Source: an uncultured Robinsoniella sp.
Lineage (GTDB): Bacteria > Bacillota > Clostridia > Lachnospirales > Lachnospiraceae
Direction of reading: 5' to 3'
Assembly (NCBI GenBank): GCA_900539655.1
Contig: UQCR01000020.1
Coordinates: 1-64,000, forward strand
DNA: 64,000 bases
Positions 29,901-39,113 of the stretch are shown here, piece by piece. Position numbers and translations under genes: made by a program. Under the pieces are notes generated by a model. That model was not told the DNA's origin, did no database searches, and saw only the letters and a program-made list of their open reading frames with translations. The first letter of the stretch is position 1; the number at the start of each line of letters is the position of its first letter.

Positions 29901-30147
29901 CGATGACCGTCTGCCGGATATCGGCTTCTGCTGTATTAGCTTCTTCTGCTGCATTAACTACTTCTGCCACATCAACTACTTCTGCCACATCAACTTCTTC
30001 TGCTGCATTAACTACTTCTGCCGCATTAACTTCTTCTGCTGCATTTACTACTTCTGCCGCATGAACCTTTTCTGCCGGTATAGCTGTGATTCCTCCCAGA
30101 ATCAGTGCTGTTGACGCAAATACTGCTATTAATTGTTTTTCTCTCAT
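26944..30147 (-). CDS. Secreted PIG-L family deacetylase with several discoidin domains
   Basis: 1067 residues. Signal peptide (1-31); a low-complexity Glu/Val/Ala repeat (about 32-77); a jelly-roll-like module (79-210); three F5/8C (discoidin) domains (about 213-350, 353-500, 508-640); a PIG-L catalytic domain (about 645-870) with the metal motif APHQDDE and a distal HFDH; and a last galactose-binding-like domain (about 935-1067). PIG-L enzymes remove N-acetyl groups from GlcNAc-containing sugars, with HPDDE usual where HQDDE is seen here. The discoidin domains would hold the enzyme on a glycan. No sortase motif is visible. Confidence 0.88.
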   Translation of the reverse strand: MREKQLIAVFASTALILGGITAIPAEKVHAAEVVNAAEEVNAAEVVNAAEEVDVAEVVDVAEVVNAAEEANTAEADIRQTVIDFEDRGGEEQELTGIYGGCDFGTGGFFTGAAGGNVKLWSETLTKDAQVSKIAIPYGKIFRGFSAFSSSGATVKVVSGSESNTFSVGTEEQDFITNFSNDEMAVYLVMESQGGSSEIKLDNLILEDVDITKLNVSQNKPVTTSGNNQRPASNGNDGNYDSMWINNGPGADKWWQVDLGQDYDLLDFELTFEKDESNPWKYKIEGSSDGVNFTMLTDRTENTDGNKTQTGVFPENTKFQYVRVTITGLPAETYWCGFAEFKVFTDNQLSNVALHKNAEQSGGSNAPGLAVDGDTKTFSGNTGSFPYWWTVDLGSVYNVKKLEIEWEDLKDKDIDLAEDWKYTIEYSGDGGENWVTAVDYSQETPYTDPASSLVQTADVDIECSKIRVTITGKPSQRPLAWAIIPEFRAFAVDTNVPTEAGQDLNLDLAFGQPVEASSTAENYKGEAVTDNDPATSWKPAASEEPAYLQIDLGREFNIRNHKVEFAGNTSKNDYQFLVSSDNENWTILSEVSGQTAEEKIKIPETSAKYVRFLFTNPSADLEVTGIHFDGLDAGIPSGKNILILAPHQDDEMLMAGGIIKRAVDAGDNVKVLLATNGDYNGQGSGQGRIVESINALNALGLTKDNIMFLGYADTGGLGGTQTYWDSFLYKLYTAKDDTVFTSRFGNQYSYGNPNIKQDYRFELTGEHSLYTRANFVNDLKDAIINSNATDIYVPSRYDMHFDHAYLDLFAIEAIQSIKRDNPSYNPTLHESIIHSCAGDGNWPVLNSDEAGIQAFNMPQGLEDLTMFQWSERENVNVPYSMRQTPFSFNLKDQALRLYTSQYYGYIGSFAKVNEIFWTRDFTSFAMNAVVTASSEMSNTDRKLDQSAVKAVDGVLDGEAGGLPYGHMRFAHAEWVTNQETAGAWINLDFQNKVNMRLIKLYDRPDMDNQITGGKLIFDDGSEIEVGELPNNGRPLEIPVNKNSSSVKFVITSVSGSTTSTGLAEIEVE
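29930..30065 (-). repeat. In-frame tandem repeat coding for Ala/Glu/Val units
   Basis: Codons for units such as AAEVVNAAEEVN recur about seven times directly after the signal peptide. Units are nearly identical in DNA, as expected from slippage or recombination, so copy number may vary between strains. Confidence 0.75.
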
Positions 30148-30163
30148 AGCTCTTTCTCCCTTC

Positions 30164-30201
30164 CAGAGCGTGCATCTTTAGATGATACCTGGCACGCTCT
30201 G
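30164..30201 (-). terminator. Hairpin between the two large secreted protein genes
   Basis: CAGAGCGTGC and GCACGCTCTG form a perfect 10-bp stem around 18 bases. No T run follows. The GAGCGTG core is also the end sequence of the inverted-repeat elements at 39-52 kb, so it may be a remnant of one. Confidence 0.45.
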
Positions 30202-30211
30202 ATGTTTTCTT

Positions 30212-33200
30212 CTATTTTACCGTATAATTTATTGTATTGGAATAGTTACCCCAGATCTTTTCCTTGCCATACTTGATATAGGTACGCACTTTGAAGCTGT
30301 ATGTTTTTCCTTTCTTCAGCTTTGGAGACTGCAGCTTTGTTTTGGTTGTTTCTCCGATTTTTTTGTAGGAGCCTTTGCCGGTTTTCATACGGATCACATA
30401 TGTTGCATTCTTCACGTTGGTATATCTCAGTTCTGCTCTGCCCTTGGTAGATTTCTTTACTGATTTCAGCTTTGCAGCGGCTGGCTTTGTTACCCCAGTC
30501 AGGCTGGCAGAATTCTTTCCGGTTCCACCTGCATTTACGCCTGCAACCCGGTAAGTATAAGCAGTGCCTTCCTTCAGTCCGGTTATCTTCACGCTATTAT
30601 CGTAGGTACGCTTTACCTCTTTCCACTTCTTACCTTTTTTATTATAGAGGTAAACCTTGTAATAATCGGCGTCTTTATTCTTTTTCCAGGATATTTTCAA
30701 TGAATTATTGGAAATAGCTGATGCTTTAACATTTGTTATTTTCCCTGGTTTTTTCACTTTTGCGTCTTTATATTCTACCGTCACCAGACACTTTTTCACA
30801 AATCCTCCGTCTACCGATTTAACGGTGATCTCAGATCTGCCATTTTTCAGTGCCGTAATTTTGCCGGTGCTGGATACCGATACGGTTTTTGGCTGTGATG
30901 AGCTCCAGGTCAGGTTTTTTTCGCTGGCATTTGCCGGGATTACCTGTGCATTGAGCTGAACGGATGCACCTTTTTTGGTAATCTTAAGGTCTGACTTATC
31001 TAAGGTAATTCCTGTTACTTTCACAGGGATTGCAACATTTACCTTGCAGACTGCAGTCTTGTTTCCGTCCCTAGTAGCAGCAATAATATCCACTTTACCA
31101 TTGCCCACTGCGCTGATCACTCCACTTGCATCCACTGTAGCCACCCTGCTGTCGGTAGACCGGAAGCTGACGGTTTTATCCGTTGCGTTCTGAGGAGATA
31201 CCACTGCCTTTATCTGTACCCGTTCTCCTGCTTTTGTCAGGGTTACCGCAGTTTTATCCAGTTCTACTTTGCTGACCGGTATAACAGGAGCAGGAATCTC
31301 CACGGTTACCAGACAGGTTGCTTTTAGATCTGTACCTTCTACTGTGGCTGTTATTACAGATGTTCCATTGGCTTTGGCACTTACCAGACCTTCCTGGTTC
31401 ACCACAGCCACACCCTGGTTGGATGACTCCCAGACGACATTTTTATTATCTGCATCCTCCGGTGTAACGACTGCCTCCAGCTGTAAGGTTTCATTTGCTT
31501 TTGTAAGCAATGCTTCCTCCTGATTCAGGGTGATACCCGTTGGCGGAATTTCTTCGGGAGCAGCTTTTTCAAATACTTTGAATTCTGCAAATCCAGGCCA
31601 GTAATCGTATCCCGGGAATTTCGTCAGGATTACTTTCAGATAACGGTAAGTTCCGGTTGTCTCAAAGGTTCCGGTCTGTACTCTGGAACCGTCTGTATTA
31701 TCTGACCTGTCAATTAACATTTCAAATTCATCGTCCGGTCCTTTCCTTCCCTCAATCTGATATCCCCAGGCCTCTTCTTCATCCTGTTCAAATACCAATT
31801 CAAAGTTATTTAAATCATATTCCTGTCCAAGATCTACCATCCACCATTCGTTTAACTCTTCTCCTGCATGAACCCACATGGTTCCTTCATTTCCGTCATT
31901 CCCGTAGGATCCCGGATACTGGTCATTGCCGCTTGTGGTGATAGGCTTGTTCAGGGCTATGTTTACCGGTTCATATTCTCCTTTTTCCAGAAGCAGGTTA
32001 TCAAAATATACCCGGCTTCCTGCACTGCCTTCCACCGTTACGGTGAGATTATCAACCGCTGATGTAAGCCCTGTATTGAAATAGTTATTTGCGGAGGTTA
32101 TCAGGAATGATTTCTTATACCCTTCTGCTTCCAGAGTTACCCATGCAGTCCCTTCACATTGTGCCTGAAAGCTTTTCAGTTTCTTGCTCTTAGGCAGGGT
32201 AATTACTCCACTGGCCTCTCCGTCAGCCAGATAAAGGGATTTCAGTCCGTCTGCTGATCCTGTCCTCCACTCTCCCGAAAAGATACAGTCTTTGTACATT
32301 TCCGTAAATGGAGTTTCATCCTCCGGGCGGTCCTCAAAATCAATCGTACCAGCCGGAACCTGATTTGCTGCTTTGCTGTTGTCAGCTCCAATATTTGGTG
32401 CCCCTACAGCCGATACCGGATTGCCCCAGTAATCACGTCCGCCATTATCTTCAATTATTGTTCCAGCTTCTATACAGCCGGAATTTTCGCTCAGCTGATA
32501 ACCTCCTACACTGTCAAGCCCCAGAGATCCTGTGCCTATATTTACAAAATCATCCGTAGTAACGGTAACCGCCTTTTCGTCATCGCTTCTTAAGATGCTG
32601 GCATCACTGCCTCCATATGCGTTGTTTTCAGCCGTTCCCATTAAATCTTCGTGCCAGCCTTTGGAAGTGGCATCGCTGTAAATCACATTGTTGGTAAATC
32701 GGAAGTTATCTTTGTTAACAGGAGTTCCATCCCAGTTATTGGTAATATAGCTGTTATGCCCCTCACTCAAATAAAAATCATTGTTATATACATACATCTT
32801 ATTATTATCATTGGTGGACCATCCGCCTATGGTAACAACGGCTCCGCCTCCATAGCTGTTCGTACCGTATCCGTCATTCTGACTGATATTATATCGTATA
32901 TGAGTGGTATAGGTACTGCCCAGTGCACATTCAAAATATGCTCCGGAAGGATTGTCATGTGTATAATTATACTGTATGTAATTAAGTGTTGCATTCACAT
33001 CCGCATCAAACGCCTGGGAATCTTCTTTAGACTCCGAAGCACCTGAGCCGAATACCTCATTAAACTGTGCTACTGTGTATTCGCCGTTTTCCCACCAGAT
33101 CGGTACATTTCCATTTGGTCCGCTGTTGCAGCTATTACAGGTATTATACTCAATCACTGCATTTGAATATGCGGTAGGGCAGATTGCTGCATTGCCAATA

Positions 33201-34042
33201 TCCTCACAATAATTGTTACGGATTACCAGATTCGTGCTGTTATATCTTGAACCTGCATACTCACTGTCTGGAATTCCTGTTTCATGCTGAAAACGGCTGC
33301 TTCCCCAGGTAGACATGAAGTTGATTCCATAGTGGTTGATATTAGGACCTACTATATTGTTTTCCACAGTGATATCATTCCATCTGGTAGGAACCTGATT
33401 GCCTCTGATACTGTAAATGATTCCGCCGCGTCCGATACCTGCCTGCTGGCCAATGGGATGTGACACAATATCATGCACATAGAGATCCCTGCAGTTCATC
33501 TGCTCTAAGGTTCCCGCATCTTCCGCCATAATCAGTACGCCATATTTTTTAATATGGTCATCCGGATTGTCGCCGGGAATCCGATTGGTCACCTCAAGTG
33601 AGGTAATTTCCCAGTATTGCTGATTATAGAAATACACTGCCGCATTAAAAATCCTGTTCTCCAGGTCATCTCCGTTTTCACCGCACCAGTTATTTCCCTG
33701 TATGAGAGGTCTTGCTTCTGAATCTCCATAAGCACCTATCTCGATGGGGTTTCCTTTTTCCCCGGAGCCTTTTGGACTTAACTGACCAGTCCAGACATCT
33801 CCCTTTTGGAAGAGTATCTTATCACCGGGTTCAAAGGTAGTGCTGTTTATCTTCTCCAGAGATGACCATGCATCCTCTTCACTTGTTCCGGGGTTCCCGT
33901 CATCTCCTCCGTCATAATCAATATAATACGTAGTTCCGGCTGACTCCTCTGCCTGAACTTCTACCCCCGGCACGATCAGGCTTCCTAGTACCAGCATAGC
34001 ACTAAGCCCCAGGCTAATCCATCTTTTGCTCTTTTTTAGCAT
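30212..34042 (-). CDS. Very large secreted right-handed beta-helix protein with discoidin, Big_2 and FN3 domains
   Basis: 1276 residues. Signal peptide (1-31, ending VQA); a parallel beta-helix (about 35-560) of the pectate-lyase/chondroitinase-like fold, starting YYIDYDGGDDGNPGTSEEDA; a jelly-roll-like module (about 565-690) similar to the one in the neighbouring PIG-L protein; one discoidin domain (about 700-845); three bacterial Ig-like Big_2 domains (about 850-1100); and two fibronectin III-type domains to the end. No LPXTG or SLH anchor is seen. Probably a secreted polysaccharide lyase, epimerase or glycan-binding protein; the active site cannot be named from sequence. Confidence 0.85.
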   Translation of the reverse strand: MLKKSKRWISLGLSAMLVLGSLIVPGVEVQAEESAGTTYYIDYDGGDDGNPGTSEEDAWSSLEKINSTTFEPGDKILFQKGDVWTGQLSPKGSGEKGNPIEIGAYGDSEARPLIQGNNWCGENGDDLENRIFNAAVYFYNQQYWEITSLEVTNRIPGDNPDDHIKKYGVLIMAEDAGTLEQMNCRDLYVHDIVSHPIGQQAGIGRGGIIYSIRGNQVPTRWNDITVENNIVGPNINHYGINFMSTWGSSRFQHETGIPDSEYAGSRYNSTNLVIRNNYCEDIGNAAICPTAYSNAVIEYNTCNSCNSGPNGNVPIWWENGEYTVAQFNEVFGSGASESKEDSQAFDADVNATLNYIQYNYTHDNPSGAYFECALGSTYTTHIRYNISQNDGYGTNSYGGGAVVTIGGWSTNDNNKMYVYNNDFYLSEGHNSYITNNWDGTPVNKDNFRFTNNVIYSDATSKGWHEDLMGTAENNAYGGSDASILRSDDEKAVTVTTDDFVNIGTGSLGLDSVGGYQLSENSGCIEAGTIIEDNGGRDYWGNPVSAVGAPNIGADNSKAANQVPAGTIDFEDRPEDETPFTEMYKDCIFSGEWRTGSADGLKSLYLADGEASGVITLPKSKKLKSFQAQCEGTAWVTLEAEGYKKSFLITSANNYFNTGLTSAVDNLTVTVEGSAGSRVYFDNLLLEKGEYEPVNIALNKPITTSGNDQYPGSYGNDGNEGTMWVHAGEELNEWWMVDLGQEYDLNNFELVFEQDEEEAWGYQIEGRKGPDDEFEMLIDRSDNTDGSRVQTGTFETTGTYRYLKVILTKFPGYDYWPGFAEFKVFEKAAPEEIPPTGITLNQEEALLTKANETLQLEAVVTPEDADNKNVVWESSNQGVAVVNQEGLVSAKANGTSVITATVEGTDLKATCLVTVEIPAPVIPVSKVELDKTAVTLTKAGERVQIKAVVSPQNATDKTVSFRSTDSRVATVDASGVISAVGNGKVDIIAATRDGNKTAVCKVNVAIPVKVTGITLDKSDLKITKKGASVQLNAQVIPANASEKNLTWSSSQPKTVSVSSTGKITALKNGRSEITVKSVDGGFVKKCLVTVEYKDAKVKKPGKITNVKASAISNNSLKISWKKNKDADYYKVYLYNKKGKKWKEVKRTYDNSVKITGLKEGTAYTYRVAGVNAGGTGKNSASLTGVTKPAAAKLKSVKKSTKGRAELRYTNVKNATYVIRMKTGKGSYKKIGETTKTKLQSPKLKKGKTYSFKVRTYIKYGKEKIWGNYSNTINYTVK

Positions 34043-34057
34043 AACTTTCTCCTTCCA

Positions 34058-34930
34058 TTAACTGTTATTTTGTTCCGTGAGAAACCTTATAAAGCTTCCG
34101 ACACCTCCTCCCACCTGCTTTACCTCATTTGGACGTAAGCCTTCTGTGTCTGACACATCGAAGAATTCCCCGTGTCTTGTTTGATCCGTTATCATATAAC
34201 TGTCACTTCCAAATAAGCATTCATCAAAACCGATATATTCATCACCCCAGAAGCTGCATTCCTCTTCCCGGATCTGATACTGATTACCAAAGTAATCCAT
34301 GAAATCATTCACATTATCGCTCTTACTGGAAATCCCCACCTCAAGATATTTGGCATCTGTAGTTGCACATACCGATATGCCGTGTTTTCTTCCCATATCC
34401 TCCGCCAGGTCAATTAATCCCCTGATTCCTCCTGTAAATCCATGGCTGTTCAGATTTGCAATAAGCTGCTCCTTCTCCCCTTCCTGTAAAAACAGGGATT
34501 CCCCTCTGCTGTTTTCTACCATCAGATCGATCTTGCAGTAATTTGGACGGCTGAATACAATATCAGTAGGAATTTCATAATCCTCCTGTAAGCACCTGTG
34601 TATGTCATAGCAGATATCATGAATCCGGATTAATCCTGACTTAGCCGGTATCCGGTGGCTCAGCAGGTAAGGGCTGCCGTTATCATCGAAAGCATAATTA
34701 TATGCCCCTCTGCCAAGTCCTAAGAACAGGCTCTTACGCTCTTCTACCGTAAAATATTCATGCAGTTTTCCCTCCGCAATATTTTCCAGGGTTGTACCGC
34801 TTATGACCGCCAGTTTTACCCCCTGGGCAAGGAGCTTTTTCATGGGTGCCACCACCTCATCTACCGGTGCCCTCCTGGACAGCACCGCCGTACCATCCCA
34901 GTCAAAAAAAATCGCTTTATATTTTTTCAC
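34058..34930 (-). CDS. HAD-superfamily hydrolase of the GH65 locus
   Basis: 290 residues with GTG start nine bases after GGAGG, overlapping the GH65 gene end by 14 bases. Motif I is DWDGT, motif II is ISGT and the motif IV acidic pair is in WGDEY; the large central insert is a C2-type cap. GH65 phosphorylases release beta-glucose 1-phosphate, and their usual partner is a C1-cap beta-phosphoglucomutase. This C2-cap protein is different, so it is more likely a sugar-phosphate phosphatase; an unusual mutase cannot be excluded. Confidence 0.8.
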   Translation of the reverse strand: MKKYKAIFFDWDGTAVLSRRAPVDEVVAPMKKLLAQGVKLAVISGTTLENIAEGKLHEYFTVEERKSLFLGLGRGAYNYAFDDNGSPYLLSHRIPAKSGLIRIHDICYDIHRCLQEDYEIPTDIVFSRPNYCKIDLMVENSRGESLFLQEGEKEQLIANLNSHGFTGGIRGLIDLAEDMGRKHGISVCATTDAKYLEVGISSKSDNVNDFMDYFGNQYQIREEECSFWGDEYIGFDECLFGSDSYMITDQTRHGEFFDVSDTEGLRPNEVKQVGGGVGSFIRFLTEQNNS

Positions 34931-37262
34931 AGCAGGTTGCCTCCTTTTCTGATAGCTTTATTTTCTTTCCATTTACAGATAACTCTATTCCTTCACCGCT
35001 TATTAAAGTAAAGGTACACTGATCCTTCGTCATGCTGGCTTCCAGTATGCTTCCCCGGTAATTAATACGGAAGGCATATCCCTCAAAGCCGTCTGGCACA
35101 AATGGGTTAAACTGAAGAATTCCCGCATTTGTCCGAAGCCCGGCAAAACCATTTACGATAGCCAGCCAGGTGCCGGCCATATTAGCGGCATGTATTCCGG
35201 CATAAAAGTTATTATGGTAATCATCCAGGTCCATTCTTGCTGACTGGGAAAAATACTCATATGCTTCCTCATGATATCCAATTTCACTTGCCAGAATTCC
35301 AAATATACAGGTGGATAAAGAAGAGTGATGCAGCGTCACCTCCTGATAAAAGTCATAATTACGCTTCAGTTCCTCTCTGGTAAACAGGTTGCTGTGCAGA
35401 TACATACCTAAAATCGCATCTGCCTGCTTGGACATCCGCTGGCGGTATATAAACAGCGGGTGATAATTCTCATATAACAGATGCCGCTTCTCCACAGGAA
35501 TCTTCGAATCATCCCATGGCTTTCTCATCATAAATCCGTCATCCAGCGGATAAACCTTGCGGTTTTCGTCATATGGAAAATACATATTTTCTACAATCCG
35601 CTTCCAATACTCCGTTTCCTGGTCTGTTATGGACAGCCTTCTGACAAACTCCTGATAAAATTCAGGTTCTGTTTCCTTAAGCCTGCTCAGTGCATTCAGC
35701 GCATACCGGATATTCTCTCTCGCCATCAGGTTGGTATAAAAATTATTGTCTACAATTGCATTGTATTCGTCAGGACCGGTCACTGCACAGATGCAGTACT
35801 TATTCCCTTTGCTCTCTGCAAAGCATCCCACGTCCGCCCATACTCTGGCTGTCTCGCAAAGTACCTCAGCCGCCATTTCCTTTAAAAACTGTGTATCCCC
35901 TGTAACATCCACATACAGCTGGAATGCATAGGCAATATCTCCATTGATATGGTACTGCGCCGTTCCCAGTGGAAAATAAGTGGATGCCTCCTCCCCATTA
36001 ATGGTTCTCCAGGGATAGAGTGCGCCTGTTTCATGCCCCAGCACCTTCGCCCGCGCCCTTGCCTGATCCAGGGTATGGTAACGGTATTCCAGCAGCTTTT
36101 TCGCCAGTTCCGGCGCCGTATAGACAAACACCGGAAGCACATACATTTCTGTGTCCCAGAAATAATGGCCTTCGTACCCCTCTCCGGAAAGTCCTTTTGC
36201 TCCCAGGGAAGTACGTCCGTCCCTGCCCGCAGCCTGCATAATATGGAACAGATTAAACCGTATTCCCTGCTGCAGCGCTTCATCTCCCTGTATCCTCACA
36301 TCTGCAATGTCCCAGAATGCCTTCATATAATCCTTTTGTTTTTCTTTGAAGTAATCGTACCCCAGTGCGGTACACTCCCGGCACTTTCCTTCCACAAATC
36401 CAGCCAGGCTGTCCTCCGGCATATCAAGGGAGGATGTACAAATGATAAATTTATCCAGTATTAGCTTCTCACTCCGCTGTCCGCGGTATGTCCATGCAAG
36501 CTCTGCATATGCATCCTTTTGCATTACAGATATAGACTGAAAAGACATAGAACCGTGGCAGCGGTGTCCCACTCCAAAGGCAGCGGTCAATCCGCTTTTT
36601 TTCGTCTTTCCTTCAAAGTACAGCAGTTCCTCAGAGGCACTGCATCGATTCTGCGTAATCCGCTTTCCAAACGGACCATAATCCACTAAGGGGTTAGTCT
36701 TTCTCGTATGGTTTTCCACATCGGCATCTATATAGGAACATATCCTCACTTCACAGTCCTGATTCAGCAGCAAAAGGCTGAGCCTTTGCACCATTACATT
36801 TTTATCTGCAAAAGACACCATGCGTTCGAATAAAAGCCGGATCTTTTTCCCCTTGGGAGATGTCCAGTCCACCGACCTCACTACCGTCCCATTCTTCATG
36901 TTCAGCGTTCTCTGATAAAAATCCAGACACCCCTGCCTCATATCAAATAACTCATCGTCCAGATATATTTTTACGGGTTTTCCGTTGGGAAGATTCAAGA
37001 GGGACTGGCTCTTTAGCGGAAATCCGAAATTCCATTCCCCGTAACGTATATCTTCACTTTCATAAAAGCCGTTGATAAAATTCCCTTCCAGACCCTCATC
37101 CACGGAAAAATCATAGTCTTCCTCGAAGGTTCCCCTTGTTCCGATATAACCGTTAGACAAGGCAAATGTTGTCTCATTCCTGTAGTTGTTCTCCATACAG
37201 AACCTGTCTTCTGTAATGTTCCATGGTTCTATGGGATATATTTTTTTATTATGTAATTCCAT
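34917..37262 (-). CDS. GH65 family disaccharide phosphorylase
   Basis: 781 residues, typical for GH65 (maltose, kojibiose, trehalose or nigerose phosphorylases). The (alpha/alpha)6 barrel holds HYFWDTE (366-372) and the catalytic acid Glu499 in TGPDEY, with the phosphate-binding region SSLSTCIFG further on. It would cleave an alpha-glucosyl sugar with phosphate to beta-glucose 1-phosphate inside the cell, saving ATP. Linkage specificity cannot be assigned. It lies seven bases after the permease gene and before the HAD hydrolase, so imported oligosaccharide would be processed at once. Confidence 0.92.
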   Translation of the reverse strand: MELHNKKIYPIEPWNITEDRFCMENNYRNETTFALSNGYIGTRGTFEEDYDFSVDEGLEGNFINGFYESEDIRYGEWNFGFPLKSQSLLNLPNGKPVKIYLDDELFDMRQGCLDFYQRTLNMKNGTVVRSVDWTSPKGKKIRLLFERMVSFADKNVMVQRLSLLLLNQDCEVRICSYIDADVENHTRKTNPLVDYGPFGKRITQNRCSASEELLYFEGKTKKSGLTAAFGVGHRCHGSMSFQSISVMQKDAYAELAWTYRGQRSEKLILDKFIICTSSLDMPEDSLAGFVEGKCRECTALGYDYFKEKQKDYMKAFWDIADVRIQGDEALQQGIRFNLFHIMQAAGRDGRTSLGAKGLSGEGYEGHYFWDTEMYVLPVFVYTAPELAKKLLEYRYHTLDQARARAKVLGHETGALYPWRTINGEEASTYFPLGTAQYHINGDIAYAFQLYVDVTGDTQFLKEMAAEVLCETARVWADVGCFAESKGNKYCICAVTGPDEYNAIVDNNFYTNLMARENIRYALNALSRLKETEPEFYQEFVRRLSITDQETEYWKRIVENMYFPYDENRKVYPLDDGFMMRKPWDDSKIPVEKRHLLYENYHPLFIYRQRMSKQADAILGMYLHSNLFTREELKRNYDFYQEVTLHHSSLSTCIFGILASEIGYHEEAYEYFSQSARMDLDDYHNNFYAGIHAANMAGTWLAIVNGFAGLRTNAGILQFNPFVPDGFEGYAFRINYRGSILEASMTKDQCTFTLISGEGIELSVNGKKIKLSEKEATCCEKI

Positions 37263-37269
37263 CCTGTGA

Positions 37270-38112
37270 TTATCCTTTCACCGCACCTGCGGTTAAACTT
37301 TCCATTACCTGTCTCTGCAAAATGATAAATACAGCTATTGTTGGCAGAACAGTCATGACTACAGCAGCAAAAAGAGCCGAATAATTATTGGCAAATGTCC
37401 CCATGTAGTAATTCAATGCAATTGGTATCGTTCTTGCCGTATCCCCGCTGGTAAGCATTAAAGCAAAGTAAAATTCATTCCAGGTATTGATGAACTGCAA
37501 AAGTGCTATGGTAACCAGCCCCGGTTTTGCCAGTGGCAGAATAATATGCCAGAAGGTCTGCAAAAATGTTGCACCGTCAATATAAGCCGATTCCTCCAGT
37601 GCCATGGAAATCGTTTTATAGTAACTCGTCATAACAAAGAATGACATCGGAATACCCATAGCAGAGTAAACAATAATAAGTCCAAGCTTCGTATCGAAGA
37701 TCCCAAGCTTCTGGAAGATGGAAAATAACGGCTGGGATATGGCCTGTGCCGGAAGCATTAACGATGCCGAAATCAAAAGGACAATTAACGGCTTCATTTT
37801 GAACTCGAATCTTGAAATAATGTAGGCACACATAGCTACAAATGCCAGAGTGACCAGTACGCTGCAGCCTACAATAACTACGCTGTTCAGAAAATATTTG
37901 GCTATAGGAGCATATTTAAAAGCTGCTTTATAGTTGTCCAGATTAAATGTGGACGGCCAGGACAGTGCAGAGGAATTGATCTCTGAATAGCTCTTGAAGG
38001 AACTTATAAATGCCCATACAATCGGACCTACTGCAATAAATACAAAGAATATTAAAAATATATATTTACCTATGACGGCACAGACGGTTGATACTTTTGA
38101 TGTTTTCTTCAA
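37270..38112 (-). CDS. CUT1 sugar ABC transporter permease (MalG-like)
   Basis: 280 residues, six membrane spans, with the EAA loop EESAYIDGATFLQTFWHIILPLAKPG that contacts the ATPase. The start is a TTG six bases after GAGGGG, immediately following the stop of the partner permease. No ATPase gene is in the locus, so a shared MsmK/UgpC-type ATPase encoded elsewhere is expected. Confidence 0.92.
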   Translation of the reverse strand: MKKTSKVSTVCAVIGKYIFLIFFVFIAVGPIVWAFISSFKSYSEINSSALSWPSTFNLDNYKAAFKYAPIAKYFLNSVVIVGCSVLVTLAFVAMCAYIISRFEFKMKPLIVLLISASLMLPAQAISQPLFSIFQKLGIFDTKLGLIIVYSAMGIPMSFFVMTSYYKTISMALEESAYIDGATFLQTFWHIILPLAKPGLVTIALLQFINTWNEFYFALMLTSGDTARTIPIALNYYMGTFANNYSALFAAVVMTVLPTIAVFIILQRQVMESLTAGAVKG

Positions 38113-39000
38113 TTATTTCCCCTCCCTTATCTCTTTTTTTTCACGGAACAGCTGCTGAATCAGAACCACCAAAACCAGCCCCAGCACAATCTGTACAACC
38201 CCGACAGCATTTGCCTTTCCGTAGTTATTCTCAAGCGTCGCCGCTTTATATAAAAACATCGGCAGGTTTAAAGTGGTACTTCCGGGCCCGCCCTTTGTTG
38301 TCACATAGATGATGTCAAACTGTGATACCATTGCAACGGATGCCAGTATGACACAGGTGCCAAAAATATTTCTCATGAGGGGAAGCGTTATAAACCGGTC
38401 AACCTGCCAGGGCTTTGCTCCGTCCACCCGTGCTGCCTCGTATATCTCTTTATCTATGGCGCCCATCTCAGCCAGGAATATAATGGTATTAAATCCTGCA
38501 TAGAGTATCCAGGTAAGTGTTACGGTCCAGAATGCATACTTGGAGTTTCCGAACAGGTTAGGCACCTGAGATGCATTGAATCCAAGAGCCTCAACGATGG
38601 GCTTCACCACACCAAAGGAAGGATTCAGCAATAAAGTGAACATAACGCCAGTTGCCGCCGTAGGTATAATATTGGGAATCATATATGCGGTCCGCACTAT
38701 TTTCCATCCTTTTGGCTTTCGCCTCAACACCAGTGCCATAGCCAATCCCAGGCACACATGGAAGGTCGATTGAAGTAAAACCCAGACAAGCGTATTTTTA
38801 ATTGCTGCTAAAAACGTCTCATCCTGAAAGATGACCATAAAATTTTTCAAACCGGTAAAAACCGGACCTGAAAAAGTCGTATAATCACAAAGTGAGGTAT
38901 AAATAACGGTAACGATAGGCGCTGCGTACACAAGGGCAAACAAAGCCATACACGGCAGCGTAAACATAATGATCCAAAACTTCTTATTTTTTACTTTCAT
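38113..39000 (-). CDS. CUT1 sugar ABC transporter permease (MalF/UgpA-like)
   Basis: 295 residues, six membrane spans, EAA loop EIYEAARVDGAKPWQVDRFI. It forms the heterodimeric channel with the MalG-like protein encoded next. AAGGGTG precedes the ATG. It is separated from its solute-binding protein gene by a terminator-like hairpin and an inverted-repeat element, which would lower permease expression relative to the binding protein. Confidence 0.92.
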   Translation of the reverse strand: MKVKNKKFWIIMFTLPCMALFALVYAAPIVTVIYTSLCDYTTFSGPVFTGLKNFMVIFQDETFLAAIKNTLVWVLLQSTFHVCLGLAMALVLRRKPKGWKIVRTAYMIPNIIPTAATGVMFTLLLNPSFGVVKPIVEALGFNASQVPNLFGNSKYAFWTVTLTWILYAGFNTIIFLAEMGAIDKEIYEAARVDGAKPWQVDRFITLPLMRNIFGTCVILASVAMVSQFDIIYVTTKGGPGSTTLNLPMFLYKAATLENNYGKANAVGVVQIVLGLVLVVLIQQLFREKKEIREGK

Positions 39001-39024
39001 ATCAACACCCTTTCATCTCTCTTT

Positions 39025-39069
39025 AAAAAATTAGATCCGCAAGTTTTCTGCCTGCGAATCCAATTTTTT
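39025..39069 (-). terminator. Partial terminator between binding protein and permease genes
   Basis: The leftward transcript forms a stem of about 17 bp with three G-U pairs, from AAAAAATTGGATTCGCA to TTGCGGATCTAATTTTTT, ending in a run of six Us. Because the permease genes downstream have no other evident promoter, read-through is likely. Confidence 0.7.
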
Positions 39070-39074
39070 ATCCC

Positions 39075-39113
39075 GGAGCGTGTCTTAAATCCTTGAATTT
39101 TCAAACACGATCT
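39075..39113. repeat. Shortened copy of the inverted-repeat element
   Basis: It starts GGAGCGTGTCTTAAATCC and ends GAATTTTCAAACACGATC, the left and right ends of the full element beside it with the middle missing. Confidence 0.55.

Noticed and set aside
34917..37262. Long open frames on the strand opposite the GH65 gene
   Set aside because: They follow the codon pattern of the GH65 gene, lack ribosome sites and encode Cys/His/Pro-rich nonsense.
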